A stretch of 64,000 bases of DNA from Phytophthora quininea (taxonomy: Eukaryota; Oomycota; Peronosporomycetes; Peronosporales; Peronosporaceae). A program made the translations under genes and the position numbers. Below, piece after piece: positions 41,579-53,091 of this stretch. The stretch covers positions 1-64,000 of the forward strand of contig JAAVTG010000074.1 of NCBI GenBank assembly GCA_011947345.1, in the 5' to 3' direction. Position 1 is the first letter of the stretch; each line of letters starts with the position of its first letter. Under the pieces are notes generated by a model. That model did not search any database. It was not told the DNA's origin and worked only from the letters and a program-made list of their open reading frames with translations.

Positions 41579-42540
41579 AAACGAAATATATTGCATAGAT
41601 AACATGCACAGCTGTTAAACAAAAACTCCTGCAATAGATTTTTTTTGCATTCTTAATGCTGATGCAGCCGTCGTTCTTCATGTCGTTCTGATCATGCATC
41701 AAACGCCTAGGATCATTTAACAAGGATTTAGGGGTAGTACACATATGCGGCCAACATTTTATTCACACCTGCTTGACCAAAATCGGGCAGGAGGCTACAC
41801 GTACGTTTATGCTATTTGTATCCTGCGTGTTTGCCACGTATGTTTGCACCCGTATTGATGCTGTGCAGCGTCGTGATCGCCGATTTTCGGCGGATGCGAG
41901 ACCGCCTCATGGGTGTTGACTTCGTATGATTAGAGAATTTTGTCCGCAGCAAGCGAGGTAACATGAAGCCGAACACATATTGTAGATGACACCACCAACC
42001 ATACTGCACCGCAGAGCCAAATCCTATAATACACTGTTTCCCACGCTATTCGAGTATTTCCTGGCCACCACCATCAAAGCTGTGTCGACTATCGGAGGTC
42101 CGTCGCGGCAAGTAATACCTGACCAGCTTCGTATTCGTATGCCACTTCAGTGTTTCCTGCCAAACTACGAGCTGAGATGAGTCACCCCTGAAGCTTGAAG
42201 ACGGTTGTGACGTTCGCAAATAGCTGCTCTTCCATACGCTTGCCGCTTTGGACTCTGAGAAAGAGGAGGTTCATAGCGTGCAGATCTCGCCACCGTAGAC
42301 AATTCTGCAGCGGTGCAATGGGCTCGTACTGCTGATCTCTATCATCGAGACTGACGCCGGAAAAATGCAAGGGCTCTGGAAGAGGAATGGAGGCTGTCGA
42401 AGGATTGCAAAACCGACTCAGGCATGGTCTCGTAGGTAAAAGCGCTGTCTTGCGTGTATTTCTGCTGTGGTTCGTTCGAGTGTCATGTGTTTGATGGACG
42501 TTCGCTTTGGGGCAAACACTTGGAGGTAGTTCACAGCAGA
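41579..42540. other. intergenic between PME3 and the truncated PME copy
   Basis: About 960 bp, AT-rich in the first part. No coding feature recognised; short open frames near 41812-42370 have no family signature. Confidence 0.4.
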
Positions 42541-43061
42541 GTCTGTCAATTTACTGGATACCAAGACACATTTTTGGCCAACTCAGGTTATCAGCTCTTT
42601 GCCAAGTCGTACATCAGCGGCGCCATCGACTTCGTCTTTGGTCAAAAAGCCCAGGCCTGGTTCGAGTCCTGTGATATTAAAGTCATCGGCAATGGCTTAT
42701 CTCTGCCAGTGACCGTGACTCGTCGTCCAATCCGTCCTGGTACGTTTTCAACAAAGCAAGTGTGACGGGCTCCAGCGGTAGCGGCACGACTTACCTCGGC
42801 CGACCGTGGAAGACATACGCTCGTGTCGTATTCCAGAACAGTCAGCTCAGCGACGTCGTCAACTCGGCCGGCTGGAGCAAATGGGACTCCACTTCTAGTA
42901 CATCCAACGTCTACTTCAAAGAGTACAACAACAGTGGAGCCGGCGCATCAACCAGCAAGCGCGCGTCGTTCAGCAGTAAACTATCGTCGGCTATCTCAAT
43001 TTCCAACATCCTCGGCTCCAACTACAAGTCGCAGTGGTGGGTCGACACGGCCTACTTGTAA
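42541..43061 (+). pseudogene. pectin methylesterase fragment, C-terminal half
   Basis: Starts abruptly at CQFTGYQDTFLANSG, continues with GAIDFVFGQKAQAWFESC, then slips by one base near 42693 (GGCTTATCTC) and resumes with TGSSGSGTTYLGRPWKTYARVVFQNS to WVDTAYL and the TAA at 43059. The whole N-terminal half, including the signal peptide, is absent. Its sequence is distinct from PME3 and PME4, so it is a separate, older family member. Confidence 0.88.
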
Positions 43062-43209
43062 GTTTTCGTAGCTGAGTGAAAGAGGCTTTTCGTGAATGAA
43101 TAGATGTTTCTCAGCACATACCGATACGATAAAAACATGACGACCTTCAATGATGAGAACACGAATGTCCATTTCAAGATGAATAACGGTGTCTGCAGCG
43201 ATAAAAAAA

Positions 43210-44256
43210 CTACAGGTACTTCGTGTCCACGTACCACGCAGACGCGTAGTCCGCTCCAAGAACGTCGGTGATTTCCACCGACTTGTTCAACTGGCCACTG
43301 AAGTCCACCCGCTTATCGGTCGCCGCGCCGGGGCCATAGTTATTGAACTCCTTGAAAGTGACATTGGCGGTGCTGGAAGTAGCATCCCATTTGGCCCACC
43401 CTTCAGGGTTGATGACATCGCTCAGGTTGCTGTTCTGCCACACCACACGCGCGTACGTTCTCCAGGGACGACCCAAGTAGTTAGAGCCATTGGGAGCGTT
43501 GCCAAATACGTTGGCGTTGTTGAAGACGTACCACGACGGATTGGTCTCATTGGTACGGCCGTTGGCTGTGATGTAGCCCTCGCCAATCACGTCGATGTCA
43601 CAAGACTCAAACCAAGCCTGTGCCATCATGCCGAAGATGAAGTCGATAGCACCGTTGATGTACGATCGGGCAAAGAGTTCGAGACCCATGTGAGCACACA
43701 CGGTGTCTTGGTACCCAGTGAAGTTGCAGGCATAAAAGCCGTAGTCGGTCACGTTATTGTAGACGGTCACAGCTTGACCCACGTTGCCGGCCGTGTTGGC
43801 GACGTTGAGGTTATACACTTTGACTCTCCCCGAGTGGAGACGCAACGTGCTGGTCAAGTCGTTGCGGTTGTTCTTGATCTCGGGAGGGATGTCCTTCTGG
43901 GCCTTGGCATGCGTGATCGTCACCTCGTTCGCAGCGTACAACATCGTATCGCACGTGTAGCCTTGTAGAACGAGCGGACCTCCCAGCGCTTCGATCAGCA
44001 CTTGCTCGTGGTAGACGCCTGGAAACACGAAGATGGTCTGCTCGGCCGTGGTATTGGGGTCTAGGTGGGCTACACCTTCGGACACGCTCGGATAGCTCCC
44101 GTTGTAGGCTCCGGTGGCATCGACGACGATGGCACCGGTGGGTGGTTGGGTCCTTGCGTTGGGGCTGTTGCACAGTGCAACGTCACCGATATTCATAGCA
44201 TCGATAGTCGTCGCGAAGGCGGCTGCGATAGCAAGCGGCAGAACGAATGTGCGCAT
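43210..44256 (-). CDS. secreted pectin methylesterase, 348 aa, intact (PME4)
   Basis: Complete CE8 enzyme with signal peptide MRTFVLPLAIAAAFATTIDA, then GAIVVDATG, VFPGVYHEQV, GNVGQAV, GYQDT, GAIDFIFG and LGRPWRTYARVVWQNS, ending YVDTKYL. All expected catalytic Gln, Asp and Arg residues are present. The mature part is a near-identical inverted copy of PME3; the promoter, signal peptide and 3' flank are private. A weak initiator-like stretch (TCACTTCTCAATTTGCTCAG) lies at 44281-44300 on the minus strand. Confidence 0.95.
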   Translation of the reverse strand: MRTFVLPLAIAAAFATTIDAMNIGDVALCNSPNARTQPPTGAIVVDATGAYNGSYPSVSEGVAHLDPNTTAEQTIFVFPGVYHEQVLIEALGGPLVLQGYTCDTMLYAANEVTITHAKAQKDIPPEIKNNRNDLTSTLRLHSGRVKVYNLNVANTAGNVGQAVTVYNNVTDYGFYACNFTGYQDTVCAHMGLELFARSYINGAIDFIFGMMAQAWFESCDIDVIGEGYITANGRTNETNPSWYVFNNANVFGNAPNGSNYLGRPWRTYARVVWQNSNLSDVINPEGWAKWDATSSTANVTFKEFNNYGPGAATDKRVDFSGQLNKSVEITDVLGADYASAWYVDTKYL

Positions 44257-44280
44257 GTTTGGTGGAGAGCCTGCCGTGAC

Positions 44281-44300
44281 CTGAGCAAATTGAGAAGTGA
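44281..44300 (-). promoter_or_regulatory. initiator-like element upstream of PME4
   Basis: Minus strand TCACTTCTCAATTTGCTC fits the oomycete Inr plus CAATTT flank, 25-44 bp before the ATG. Confidence 0.45.
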
Positions 44301-45820
44301 TTAATGTGTAGCAACGGACTCTTCTCGTTGTTAAAGAGCTCGGCTACGTCTCATGCTGTTGACACGTCATACGTTGTTCCCGGCCTCACTTTCCACCATC
44401 TTTGGATAGTACCTGTTGGAGATTGCAGCGCAGTATGCAGTCGAGGGATCACGTTGGGTGGTCTCCAAGTTGTCATATTTTTCTCGGTCGAAACAAAAGT
44501 ATCGCGTTTGAGTTCTGTACAAGTGCAGCCTGTCCTTCTGTACTGTACTACAGGAGAACCAGCGGACCGCACCAAAGAGAAGCGGAAGCAGATCCTCCTG
44601 TAGTGTGGAGATCACCAGCCATGCCCAGCCAGCCGCAGCGGCGGCGACTAGATAGTCTCGTGCACATCAAGTCGTAGCACGAGCCATGATGACCTGGATC
44701 GCAATACGTGATGACCTCCGAGTAGATAATGACACTTGTATTGACACGACTGTCAACCACCCAACCCCGTGCCCCGAGCACGGAGTCCGCAAACGATAGA
44801 CAAGCTCATTTAACTCACTTGTCGATTAGATTAGCATCTAATAGACTACCGGCCAATTTAGGGAGCTTCGCCGACTCCCCCATCGTGACTTCATACCTGC
44901 AGACACTGCACCTCCAGCCACGCAATCGATGTTTATGGAACGCTGCAGAGCATGCGACGAAAAGAATGCTATCTGGGATAGCGCTTGGTTTGAGACGATC
45001 CCTTTGACGCACTATGCATCCCCATTCAAGGATGAAGAGACAAGTTCCCAGCCACTTGCAAGTTGTTTGATTGAAAGGTGGAATGACGCTAGCGTCTCGT
45101 AAACAACGAACCTTGTGCCAAACCTTAAAATCTCCTCAAGCAGCAGCCCGAAAAGAACGTTAGACCAAAGATATGGATAGGAGCAGGTTGTCGATACCAA
45201 GAAAGTTATTACACTAGGAAGTAGTGCCAAAGTGATTGAATTCAGAGGCATTCAATCAACTTTTGCCAACAATTCCGACTGAAGAAAATGATTCGGTTCA
45301 ACGTTCATGCCAAAGGCTCGCATCGTGAATTGTTCACCATCGAGGGATGGCCGCTGCTCCTGTAGTCGTACGTTCGTAAGGTTGTGAGGCCGTACATGTA
45401 GTTGGAACGTACGGGTCCAACTGGGACTTCAAGGCCACTGGCGACGGCGGATCTCAAATCCAGGCGGAAGGCAGATCATGGCGCGCAGCGAGCCCGTTGC
45501 CACTCTTGTGCAGAACTCTCATTTGGTTTGACTCGATCTACTAGTACAGCGCAGTGTATTCGGTACATCTAGCATCGCTATGGAAGCTCGTCTTCGTTTC
45601 CAACAGACTCGATTTTTGCCTAGAGCGCGCTGCTTATCTTCCGGTGCCACGCACACCATACAGTTTGTCGGATGTTTTCTTGTTTACAGCAGTAAGCGTG
45701 CGTTTGCAACCACCCTCGGGGATAGACATACAACCGCATCTGCATAGAAAGCACCGCTGAGTCAAGGGTCTGCTGTCACTTGGCATTTCCCATGTCCATC
45801 GCCACCACTTGAGGCTGACT
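44301..45820. other. 1.5 kb intergenic between divergent PME4 and PME5
   Basis: No gene recognised. Short frames on both strands overlap and show no family motif. It should contain the PME5 promoter near its right end. Confidence 0.4.
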
Positions 45821-46869
45821 ATGCGAACTACTGGTTTACCGCTCGCGGTTCTTGCAGTCCTCGGGACTTCGACATTCGCGGCAGAAGTTAGCGATGTAGT
45901 CGGCTCTTGCAATGGACCGAACGCACGATCGCAACCACCCGTCGGTGCCATCGTCGTCGACGCCACCGGAGCCTACAACGGGAGCTTCCTGAATGTCTCG
46001 GCGGGTGTAGCGCAATTGGACCCGAACACCAAAAACGAGCAGACCATTTTCGTGCTGCCGGGCGTGTACCACGAGCAAGTTCTCATTTCAGCGCTGGACG
46101 GTCCGCTGATCCTTCAAGGTTACACGTGCGACGCGACTTCGTACGCTGCGAACGAAGTGACCATTACCCAAGCCACCGCCCAGAAAGACATTCCCCCGAG
46201 ATCACAAGCGGACGCAACGATTTAACCAGCACGTTGCGCATCAAGGCCAAGAAGGTGAAAGCGTACAACCTCAACATCGCCAACACGGCCGGCAATGTCG
46301 GTCAAGCTGTAGCTGCTTTCCTTGCTGGTTCGGACTACGGCTTCTACGCGTGCAATTTGACGGGATACCAGGACACTTTGTACGCCAACAAGGGCTTCCA
46401 GCTCTTCGCCAAGACGTACATCAGTGGTGCCGTCGATTTCGTGTTCGGCCAGTATGCACAGGCGTGGTTCGAATCTTGCGATATGGAAGTCGTCGGCAAG
46501 GGCTCCATCGCGGCTAATGGCCGTACCAATGCCACCAACCCGTCCTTCTACGTGTTCAATAAGGCTCGAGTGTTTAGCTCCCAGCCCAGTGGAACGGCCT
46601 ACCTCGGTCGTCCGTGGAAACCCTTCTCTCGCGTGGTGTGGCAGAACTCCGACCTCAGCGATGTCATCAACCCGCTGGGCTGGGATACTTGGAACGGATC
46701 TCCCGACACTGGGAACGTCACGTTTATGGAATTCAACAACTCCGGTCCTGGTTCACCAACGGATAAGCGAGTCGCATTCAGCGGACAGTTGAATGCTTCA
46801 GTGGCGATCACTGACATCCTTGGAGCGGACTACCAGTCTGCGTGGTATGTCGACACCAAGTACTTGTAA
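45821..46869 (+). CDS. secreted pectin methylesterase, one frameshift (PME5)
   Basis: The ATG at 45821 opens a signal peptide (MRTTGLPLAVLAVLGTSTFA). CE8 motifs follow: GAIVVDATG, VLPGVYHEQV, then a frame slip in the C5 run at 46193-46197 (IPP.EIT..; six C would keep the frame), then GNVGQAV, GYQDTLYAN, GAVDFVFG and LGRPWKPFSRVVWQNS to WYVDTKYL and the TAA at 46867. Apart from that run the gene is complete and all catalytic residues are there, so a consensus error is as likely as real inactivation. Confidence 0.9.
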
Positions 46870-47472
46870 GCAAGTTTGTTGCGCCTAAAGCACGATAGAG
46901 CCAAGTCTACTACCGCGTCTAAATCAAATCGAAGCAATCAATATCTTGATCATGAAAATATCTACAACTACAAGATTTTCTTTACGCCACAACTCCAGAT
47001 TGTAGAGCTAATTGCTGCGCTCTTTGAACTTCTTCGCTGCCGGCACAATCGTGCTCTTGAAGATTTCGTCAGTGTCGTAGATGGTGTAGTCGCCCTTGTA
47101 GGTTTTGAGGGACTCAATGCCAAGTTCCCAGTACTGCATGCTCGACCCAGCAGCGTAGACTGCGTCGCTCCAGGCCTGATAAACACTCGCGTTGTGGCTT
47201 TTGCCTCGGTACTCTTCCATCACGACAGGTTTGCCGACTTTCTTGCCCGAGGCTGTGTGGTCTTTAATCCACTGGACACCCCATGAGTCCAACTTGTCGG
47301 CGTCGATACTCCACCCGTCGTGGTAGGTGCCGTAGTCGATGTTTTCGATCTTCAGATTGAGGTCGAAGTCGACGCCGGAAAACCCCGAGTACGTGTAGAC
47401 GTTCTTGTCCGTGTTCATGAAGCCTTCACTGCCAGTGGCTACCAGGTGGTTCGAATCGAGGCTTTTAATGTA

Positions 47473-47529
47473 CTATACGAATGTTTTAGCCAGGGTTTGA
47501 CAAGAAGAAGCACAATAAAAATTACCTAC
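47473..47529 (-). other. intron in the GH5 gene (57 bp)
   Basis: On the minus strand it begins GTAGGTAATTTT after GCT and ends CGTATAG before TAC. Removal joins WMTGMSA to YIKSLDSNHLVATG in phase, as expected for GH5_7 proteins. Confidence 0.7.
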
Positions 47530-47680
47530 AGCGGACATTCCAGTCATCCAGTCGTTGATAGTGGTCGTCGTGCAGGACCCCGACTCACTTAAATCTTCGG
47601 ATCCGCCAGTGCCAGCGCAACGACATTCGTTGCAGAGTTCCCACGTCATGATGGTATCGTCCGTGTAGGAAGAAATGTAA

Positions 47681-47685
47681 GATAA
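47681..47685 (+). repeat. left 5-bp target-site duplication of the Gypsy element
   Basis: GATAA, repeated at 53092-53096. Confidence 0.88.
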
Positions 47686-48009
47686 TGTCGACAAGCGTAC
47701 GGCACTGTTTCAAGCTTTGGTCGCGTCAGCACACGGTGAGTCCAAGCCCTCGGCCAATGCAGACACTGGGGATGGCGAGGCACGCGCCTCCATCCCTACC
47801 AGCGAAGGAGAGGTTTACGCCGTAGCGCTGGATTGAATCAGGGGCACACTGCACGGGCTCCTAATGGGCGTTGGCACACGCCCACGACTGCATGACTGCT
47901 GAGCCTGGATGAAGACACAAGAGAGGTTAGCTCGGCTCAGTTTGCCTGTTTGCATTTCTTTCATTAATAAACTTTCCTCTTTGGAATCAAGCCCCGGGTA
48001 AACGCGACA
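47686..48009 (+). repeat. 5' LTR of the Gypsy element
   Basis: 324 bp, TG..CA ends. Contains a TTCATTAATAAA polyadenylation-like stretch near 47960-47972. Confidence 0.95.
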
Positions 48010-48216
48010 AAGCTAGCTTTGGGCTCTTCGAAGCGTGAGTTTGTTGATCCTGGACGTCGCCAACTGTCCGGACTGCTGGCTGTTCTTCCCTTCGGTGCGC
48101 ATTGCGACTGAAGAGTTCCGTCGAAGCTCGCCTAAGTACGACCCGCGTCGACTAAGTGCGCTTTGACCAAGTACGACCTAAGTGCGGTTGAAGTGTTAAG
48201 TTCGGATAACTTCAAC

Positions 48217-49110
48217 ATGTCGGGGACGCGCTACATCGTGGACTCCGATGGAGATGTGGAGATGTCGATACCCCAACCTATCTTCGAGGTCATCAAGGCA
48301 CCTGAGCTGACCAGCTGGGAGCATGCCGCTCTGGTTGAGTGGCACCGTGAGTGGGAACGCTACGTTGAGAAGATGTGTCACCGCTGCACTACTACTGGCG
48401 AGACCTACGAGAACGTTGTAGCCACTGTGAAAGGCTCAGTGAGACGCCAGACGCTGAAGAACCTGGCCACGTATGTGCTCAAGAAGCCTGTTGCCTCTGT
48501 CACCGATGCCGACATCATGGGTGTTGTGGAGGCACGCTGCCGTACACTCAAGAATGAGTTTGTACCCGATGTCTCGTCCTTGTTCCGTGCGAACTTAAGG
48601 ATGGACCTGACGATCGATGACTGTGACGCGCGGATCTTCCGCTACTACGAGGACTTCAATGGGATCGTGGAGGACAACGGTCTGCAAGGGCTGATGGGTC
48701 CAGACGACAAGGAAGATGCCAACTACAAGACAGGATGAAGGTTCGCTGCCGCATTCTGATCGAGAACTTGCAGCCAACTATCCTCAAGGCCCAGATCGAT
48801 CGACTCATCGAGTTAGAGAGGCGTGACTGTAAGTCAGATGATGTTGCCCTCTTTGATTTGATACTGGAGCATGCGAAAGTCCAGCAGCGCTTCCATCGTA
48901 TGTCGCAAGACCATGCTGGAAAGGCTGACACCAAGGCGGTCAAGACAGACCGAAAGCCGCCTCGGACCACGGGCTCCAAGCCAGCGCCTCGCCCAGCAAC
49001 TCCAGCACCACGAGCTCGAGGCGCTGTTGCGCCGACCACGCGGCCTCCTCGCGCTCCCCTCGTGATGGCTGTTTAGTGTGCAAGGGGCCGCATTGGCTCA
49101 ACGACTGCCC
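48217..49110 (+). CDS. gag of the Gypsy element (frameshifts)
   Basis: Starts MSGTRYIVDSDGDVEMS. The capsid-like part runs to 48738, where ATGA overlaps the next open frame from 48735 (MKVRCRILIENLQPTILKA), then a basic, Pro-rich tail, then a zinc knuckle CLVCKGPHWLNDC at 49070-49108 (Cys-x2-Cys-x3-His-x4-Cys) in yet another frame. The last break is a C4 run at 49056-49059 where five C would keep PPRDGCLVC in frame. Forms the particle that packages the element RNA. Confidence 0.8.
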
Positions 49111-50367
49111 GACAGCAACGGAAGCGCAGCGGGCTGAAGCGTTGAGGAAGTTCCGTGAAGACAAGGAGCACCGCGCCAGTACCTCGAAATCTAAGGCTGC
49201 CCGGTACCTGGCCCCCGCTGGATCTGTCCGTGTCAATGGACTGCTGGAGGTTAAATACCTGCCAGATACCGGCGCTGATAAAAGTGTGGTCCCACGAGGC
49301 ATCGTGGACTCGCTTGTCGCTGTGCAGCCTACGCTACAGATGACCCCGCTCAACCCCCATGTGGAACTGGAAATGGCTGATGGACGCCGCCTGGTGTGTG
49401 TCCACGAAGTGTTGCTGAACCTCGAGCTATCTACCATCGCGGGATCAGTATCTATGCGGTCTGTGCCGTGTCTAATACTGGCAGGTGGAGGCGATGAATT
49501 GCTGCTTGGGCGGGATGCTTTGAAAGAGCTTGGCATTGACGTCGAGCGCCAGTTAGCACAACTGGCCGGCCCGCTGCCTCCCTCTGTTGAGGATGATGAA
49601 TTTCCGGTAGGCGATGGACTGGAGACGGACACGGTAGTGGAGGAGCCAATCACGACGCTGGACCAATTGATTGAACGCGCCCCCGCTAATGGCCTCCCTC
49701 AGGGGCATGCTGCTGTCGTGAGTGATATGCTGTCTCAGTTCCCGGATATCTGGCGTGATGCCGTCAGCTCGGACCCGCCAGCCCGTGTGGAGCCCCTCCA
49801 AGTGACGCTAAAAAGCGGAGCGGTCCCACATCGTACGTCGCCGAGGAAATACGCGCCGCTGCAAGCACAGTTTATTCGCGAGTATGTTAAATTACTCGTG
49901 GATAACAACCTGGTGGAGAAAAACAACGCCTCGCGATGGGCCTGCGCGGTTGTGCCGGTGCGCAAGCCAGGCTCACGAGATAAGTTCCGCCTCACGATAG
50001 ATTACCGCCCAGTCAACCGCGTCACCATCCCAATTGATTGGGCCATGCCATCGGCAGCGACAATCGCCGAGGCCTTGGAGGGCAAGAAGGTGTTCGGGAA
50101 CATGGATTTCACGCACGGATTCTGGCAACTCCCCTCGCTGAGGAAAGTCGTGAGGTTTTCTCTTTCATCACTGAAGATGGAGTATTCACCCCCAATCGTG
50201 TTTCTCAAGGGGCCATGGACTCTGCCCTCCACTTTCAAGGCGAGATGCAACGAGTCCTAGCGCCGCTCATCCCTCATTCTGCACTCGTGTGGGTCGATGA
50301 TGTCATCCTGTACGCGCATACGGTGCAGGAATTTGTCGGTGTGCTCAAAGAATTTTTTCGCTGGTAG
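49111..50367 (+). CDS. protease and reverse transcriptase of the Gypsy element (frameshift)
   Basis: Aspartic protease signature YLPDTGADKSVV near 49255-49290. The reverse transcriptase follows with SRWACAVVPVRKPG, FRLTIDYRPVNRVTIP and NMDFTHGFWQLP; the frame breaks in the C4 run at 50131-50134 and continues in the next frame with FSFITEDGVFTPNRVSQG and the catalytic box VWVDDVILYAH near 50290. A T6 run at 50353-50358 causes the TAG at 50367. One missing base at each run would explain both breaks. Confidence 0.85.
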
Positions 50368-50390
50368 CAGCCGCCAATCTGAAGCTGAAC

Positions 50391-51694
50391 ATGAACAAAT
50401 GCTCGCTTTTCTCTCTGGAGGTGCTCTGGTGTGGACGTCTCATTAGTGGTGCAGGTATTCGACACGACCCCAACCGCGTGCAAGCGTTGTCCACGCTCCC
50501 CTGCCGGCTACGGTGGCCGACTTGCAGTACTTCGTGTGCGCTACTACTTGGTTACAAGACTCGCTGCCTGACTTTTCTCGCACGATCGCACCCCTCCAAG
50601 AAAAACTTGTAGCCGAGAAGAAACGCATTGGAGGCCGCAGCCGGAACGCGCTCAATGTGGCCACCGCGTGGTCTGCGTCTGAGGAAGCTGCGTACCAGTC
50701 GATGCTAGCACTGGTTCGTGACTCCGCGCTGATGGCTACACCGGACCCCGATGCAGAGCTCCTGGTATTCACCGATGCCAGCCTTACGGAATACTCGATT
50801 ATCGTGACTCAAGTCTCTGAGTGGAAGGCGAATGTCCCAGTTGCTCAACAGCAGCACCAATTGATTATCTGCAAGGGCGGCACCTTCAAGCACAACGAGT
50901 TGAACTGGACCATCGTGGAAAAGGAGGCTTATCCGATTGTCAAAGCCTGCCACGAACTGGAGTACTTGCTGCTTCGTCCGAACGGTTTCCGTCTTTATTG
51001 CGACCACGCGAACCTAATCTACATATTCGCGCCCCATGGCGAGCTCAAGAAACACGTTCGCGACCGCCTTCAACGCTGGGCGATGCGGCTGTGTGGGCTA
51101 CATTATGTCATCGAGCACATATCGGGCGAAAACAATGTCTGGGCAGATATTATTTCTCGCTGGCACGCTCGTGAAGTGGTCAAACTCGCTGCGGTGCAAA
51201 CCCGCAGCCGCCGCACGCCGCCGATGACGGAGATCTCGCAGTTGAGACCGCTAGCGGACACTGGGTTTCAGTTTCCCACTCTTGATGACATCCGACACGC
51301 TCAACAGGATGCTGGCCGCGAGCAGGCTAAGCTACGAGTCGCTTTCGAGGAGGTGGATGGAGTGGTCACGGTCGACGGGCGCCCGTGGATTCCTAACGGG
51401 GCGAAGGAGCTCCTCGCACGCTTATTCGTGGTCGCGCATGCTGGATCTCATGGCCACCGAGGCCAAGAACCAATGCAGACCATCCTGCAAGAACGCTTTT
51501 GGATCGCCCGAGTCGCAGAGAAAACTGAAAAATTTGTCCGTGAATGCTTGCTCTGCAAGCATATCAAGGGACCTCGGATCATTCCTCGCCCGTATGGGCC
51601 GACACTGACGGTGAGCAAGCGGAATGAAGCTCTCCACTACGACTTTTGTACCTGGGAAGCGGCTACGGGGACACGTCTTATCTTCTGGTCATGA
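50391..51694 (+). CDS. RNase H and integrase N-terminus of the Gypsy element (frameshift)
   Basis: Continues the polymerase (NLKLNMNKCSLF..) and, after a C4 run at 50498-50501, the connection and RNase H domains: LLVFTDASLTEYS (Asp), ELNWTIVEKEAYP (Glu), FRLYCDHANL (Asp) and GENNVWADIISRW. The integrase zinc domain HAGSHGHRG..CLLCKHIKG lies near 51430-51570. A T4 run at 51643-51646 shifts the frame to a TGA at 51692. Confidence 0.83.
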
Positions 51695-52296
51695 AGGACC
51701 AGCTGACTCACTTCTGTGAGTTGTTCCCGTGTGCCACACCCACCGCGTTCGTGGCTGCTGAAGCGCTGGCGTTTTGGTGCGCGCGCTACAGAGTACCAGA
51801 AATGCTGATATCCGACCAAGGAAGTCATTTTCGCAACGAGACGGTCAAGCATCTGTGCGCGAGAATGAAGATTCAACAAGAATTTTCCCCAGTGTATTCG
51901 CCATGGCTGAATGGCACCGTCGAGCGACTTAACAAAGACGTCCTTCAGGTGGTGAGGGCGCTTCTCCTGGAGTACAACCTAGACGTGCATGAATGGCCCT
52001 ACCTACTCCCAGTTCTACAGGCGAATTTGAATCACACACCCGTTCGAACGCTCGGACAGCACTCGCCCGTTGAGCTGTTCATGGGACTCCCAGCTACGTC
52101 ACCACTGGATGCGGTCATCGGACGCCGTGGTGATGTTGATCATTTTGTGGTCGTCGACCTGGATAATGTGGGTGAACAATTGGAGCTCCTTCGTCGGTCT
52201 CTCCAAGAGATGCACGAGGAAGTGGTCGAGTCAAGGAACGTCGCCGACTGCAGGACATGGCCGCTCACAAGGGCACTCCAGCGAACTTCGATGTAG
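51646..52296 (+). CDS. integrase catalytic core of the Gypsy element
   Basis: DDE integrase core: LVMKDQLTHFCELFP (first Asp), LISDQGSHFRNE (second Asp) and SPWLNGTVERLNKD (Glu). Inserts the DNA copy into the genome. It joins the upstream zinc domain across the 51643-51646 run and the downstream chromodomain segment across a short A run near 52228. Confidence 0.85.
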   Translation: MYLGSGYGDTSYLLVMKDQLTHFCELFPCATPTAFVAAEALAFWCARYRVPEMLISDQGSHFRNETVKHLCARMKIQQEFSPVYSPWLNGTVERLNKDVLQVVRALLLEYNLDVHEWPYLLPVLQANLNHTPVRTLGQHSPVELFMGLPATSPLDAVIGRRGDVDHFVVVDLDNVGEQLELLRRSLQEMHEEVVESRNVADCRTWPLTRALQRTSM

Positions 52297-52730
52297 GTGA
52301 CTTTGTCTTGTGGTCGCGTGTTGACCAAAGACTCCCAACCAACAAGCTGCTGGGCCAGTGGGTCGGCCCCTTCAAGGTGGTTGAAGCAAAACCACACTCC
52401 TTCCTGATCAAGCACCTCATCACTGGACGAGAGTATGACGTGCATGCTTCGAGACTGCGGTTCTACTGCGACGAGAACCTCAATCAATCGGCTGAACTGC
52501 TGGAGCTTGTCTCCGGCCAGGGCATCATGCTAGGAGTTGAAGCGATTCGCGATCATCGCTACAACCAAGCTCTACGCCGTTGGGAACTGCTGGTTTCCTG
52601 GGTTGGCCTCCAAGCGATCGAGGATTCGTGGGAACCGTTCACTACGCTGCTGCAAGACGTTCCGACAAAAGTCAACGAATACGTCGCCACCACGGACCCC
52701 GATGACGAGCTCCGTGACCAAGTCGACTAG
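52257..52730 (+). CDS. integrase C-terminus with chromodomain of the Gypsy element
   Basis: The linker KGTPANFDVGDFVLW and GPFKVVEAKPHSF is the GPY/F-like module of Gypsy integrases. It is followed by a chromodomain-like stretch: GVEAIRDHRYNQALRRWELLV in pieces, then SWVGL, EDSWEPF and VNEYV. Chromodomains of chromoviruses target integration to marked chromatin; here the aromatic cage is only partly obvious. Ends TAG at 52730. Confidence 0.78.
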   Translation: MAAHKGTPANFDVGDFVLWSRVDQRLPTNKLLGQWVGPFKVVEAKPHSFLIKHLITGREYDVHASRLRFYCDENLNQSAELLELVSGQGIMLGVEAIRDHRYNQALRRWELLVSWVGLQAIEDSWEPFTTLLQDVPTKVNEYVATTDPDDELRDQVD

Positions 52731-52767
52731 CTCAACTGGGCTGTCGCGTCCAAGCTTTGGGAGGCTA

Positions 52768-53091
52768 TGTCGACAAGCGTACGGCACTGTTTCAAGCTTT
52801 GGTCGCGTCAGCACACGGTGAGTCCAAGCCCTCGGCCAATGCAGACACTGGGGATGGCGAGGCACGCGCCTCCATCCCTACCAGCGAAGGAGAGGTTTAC
52901 GCCGTAGCGCTGGATTGAATCAGGGGCACACTGCACGGGCTCCTAATGGGCGTTGGCACACGCCCACGACTGCATGACTGCTGAGCCTGGATGAAGACAC
53001 AAGAGAGGTTAGCTCGGCTCAGTTTGCCTGTTTGCATTTCTTTCATTAATAAACTTTCCTCTTTGGAATCAAGCCCCGGGTAAACGCGACA
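52768..53091 (+). repeat. 3' LTR of the Gypsy element
   Basis: 324 bp; no difference from the 5' LTR found on direct reading. Preceded by a purine-rich tract (TTTGGGAGGC). Confidence 0.95.

Larger units (their letters stand above)
47686..53091 (+). mobile_element. Gypsy-type LTR retrotransposon with chromodomain, 5406 bp
   Basis: Two 324-bp LTRs that I read as identical, both starting TGTCGACAAG and ending ACGCGACA, flanked by GATAA. Order inside is gag, protease, reverse transcriptase, RNase H, integrase, chromodomain, which is the Ty3/Gypsy order. Every frame break in pol that I examined is a single missing base, mostly in C4, T4 or T6 runs. Identical LTRs imply recent insertion, so the element could be intact in reality. 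Confidence 0.95.

Noticed and set aside
45380..45480. Possible carbohydrate-binding or expansin-like fragment (NWDFKATGDGG)
   Set aside because: Only about 25 codons, no flanking support and no convincing match to expansin motifs.
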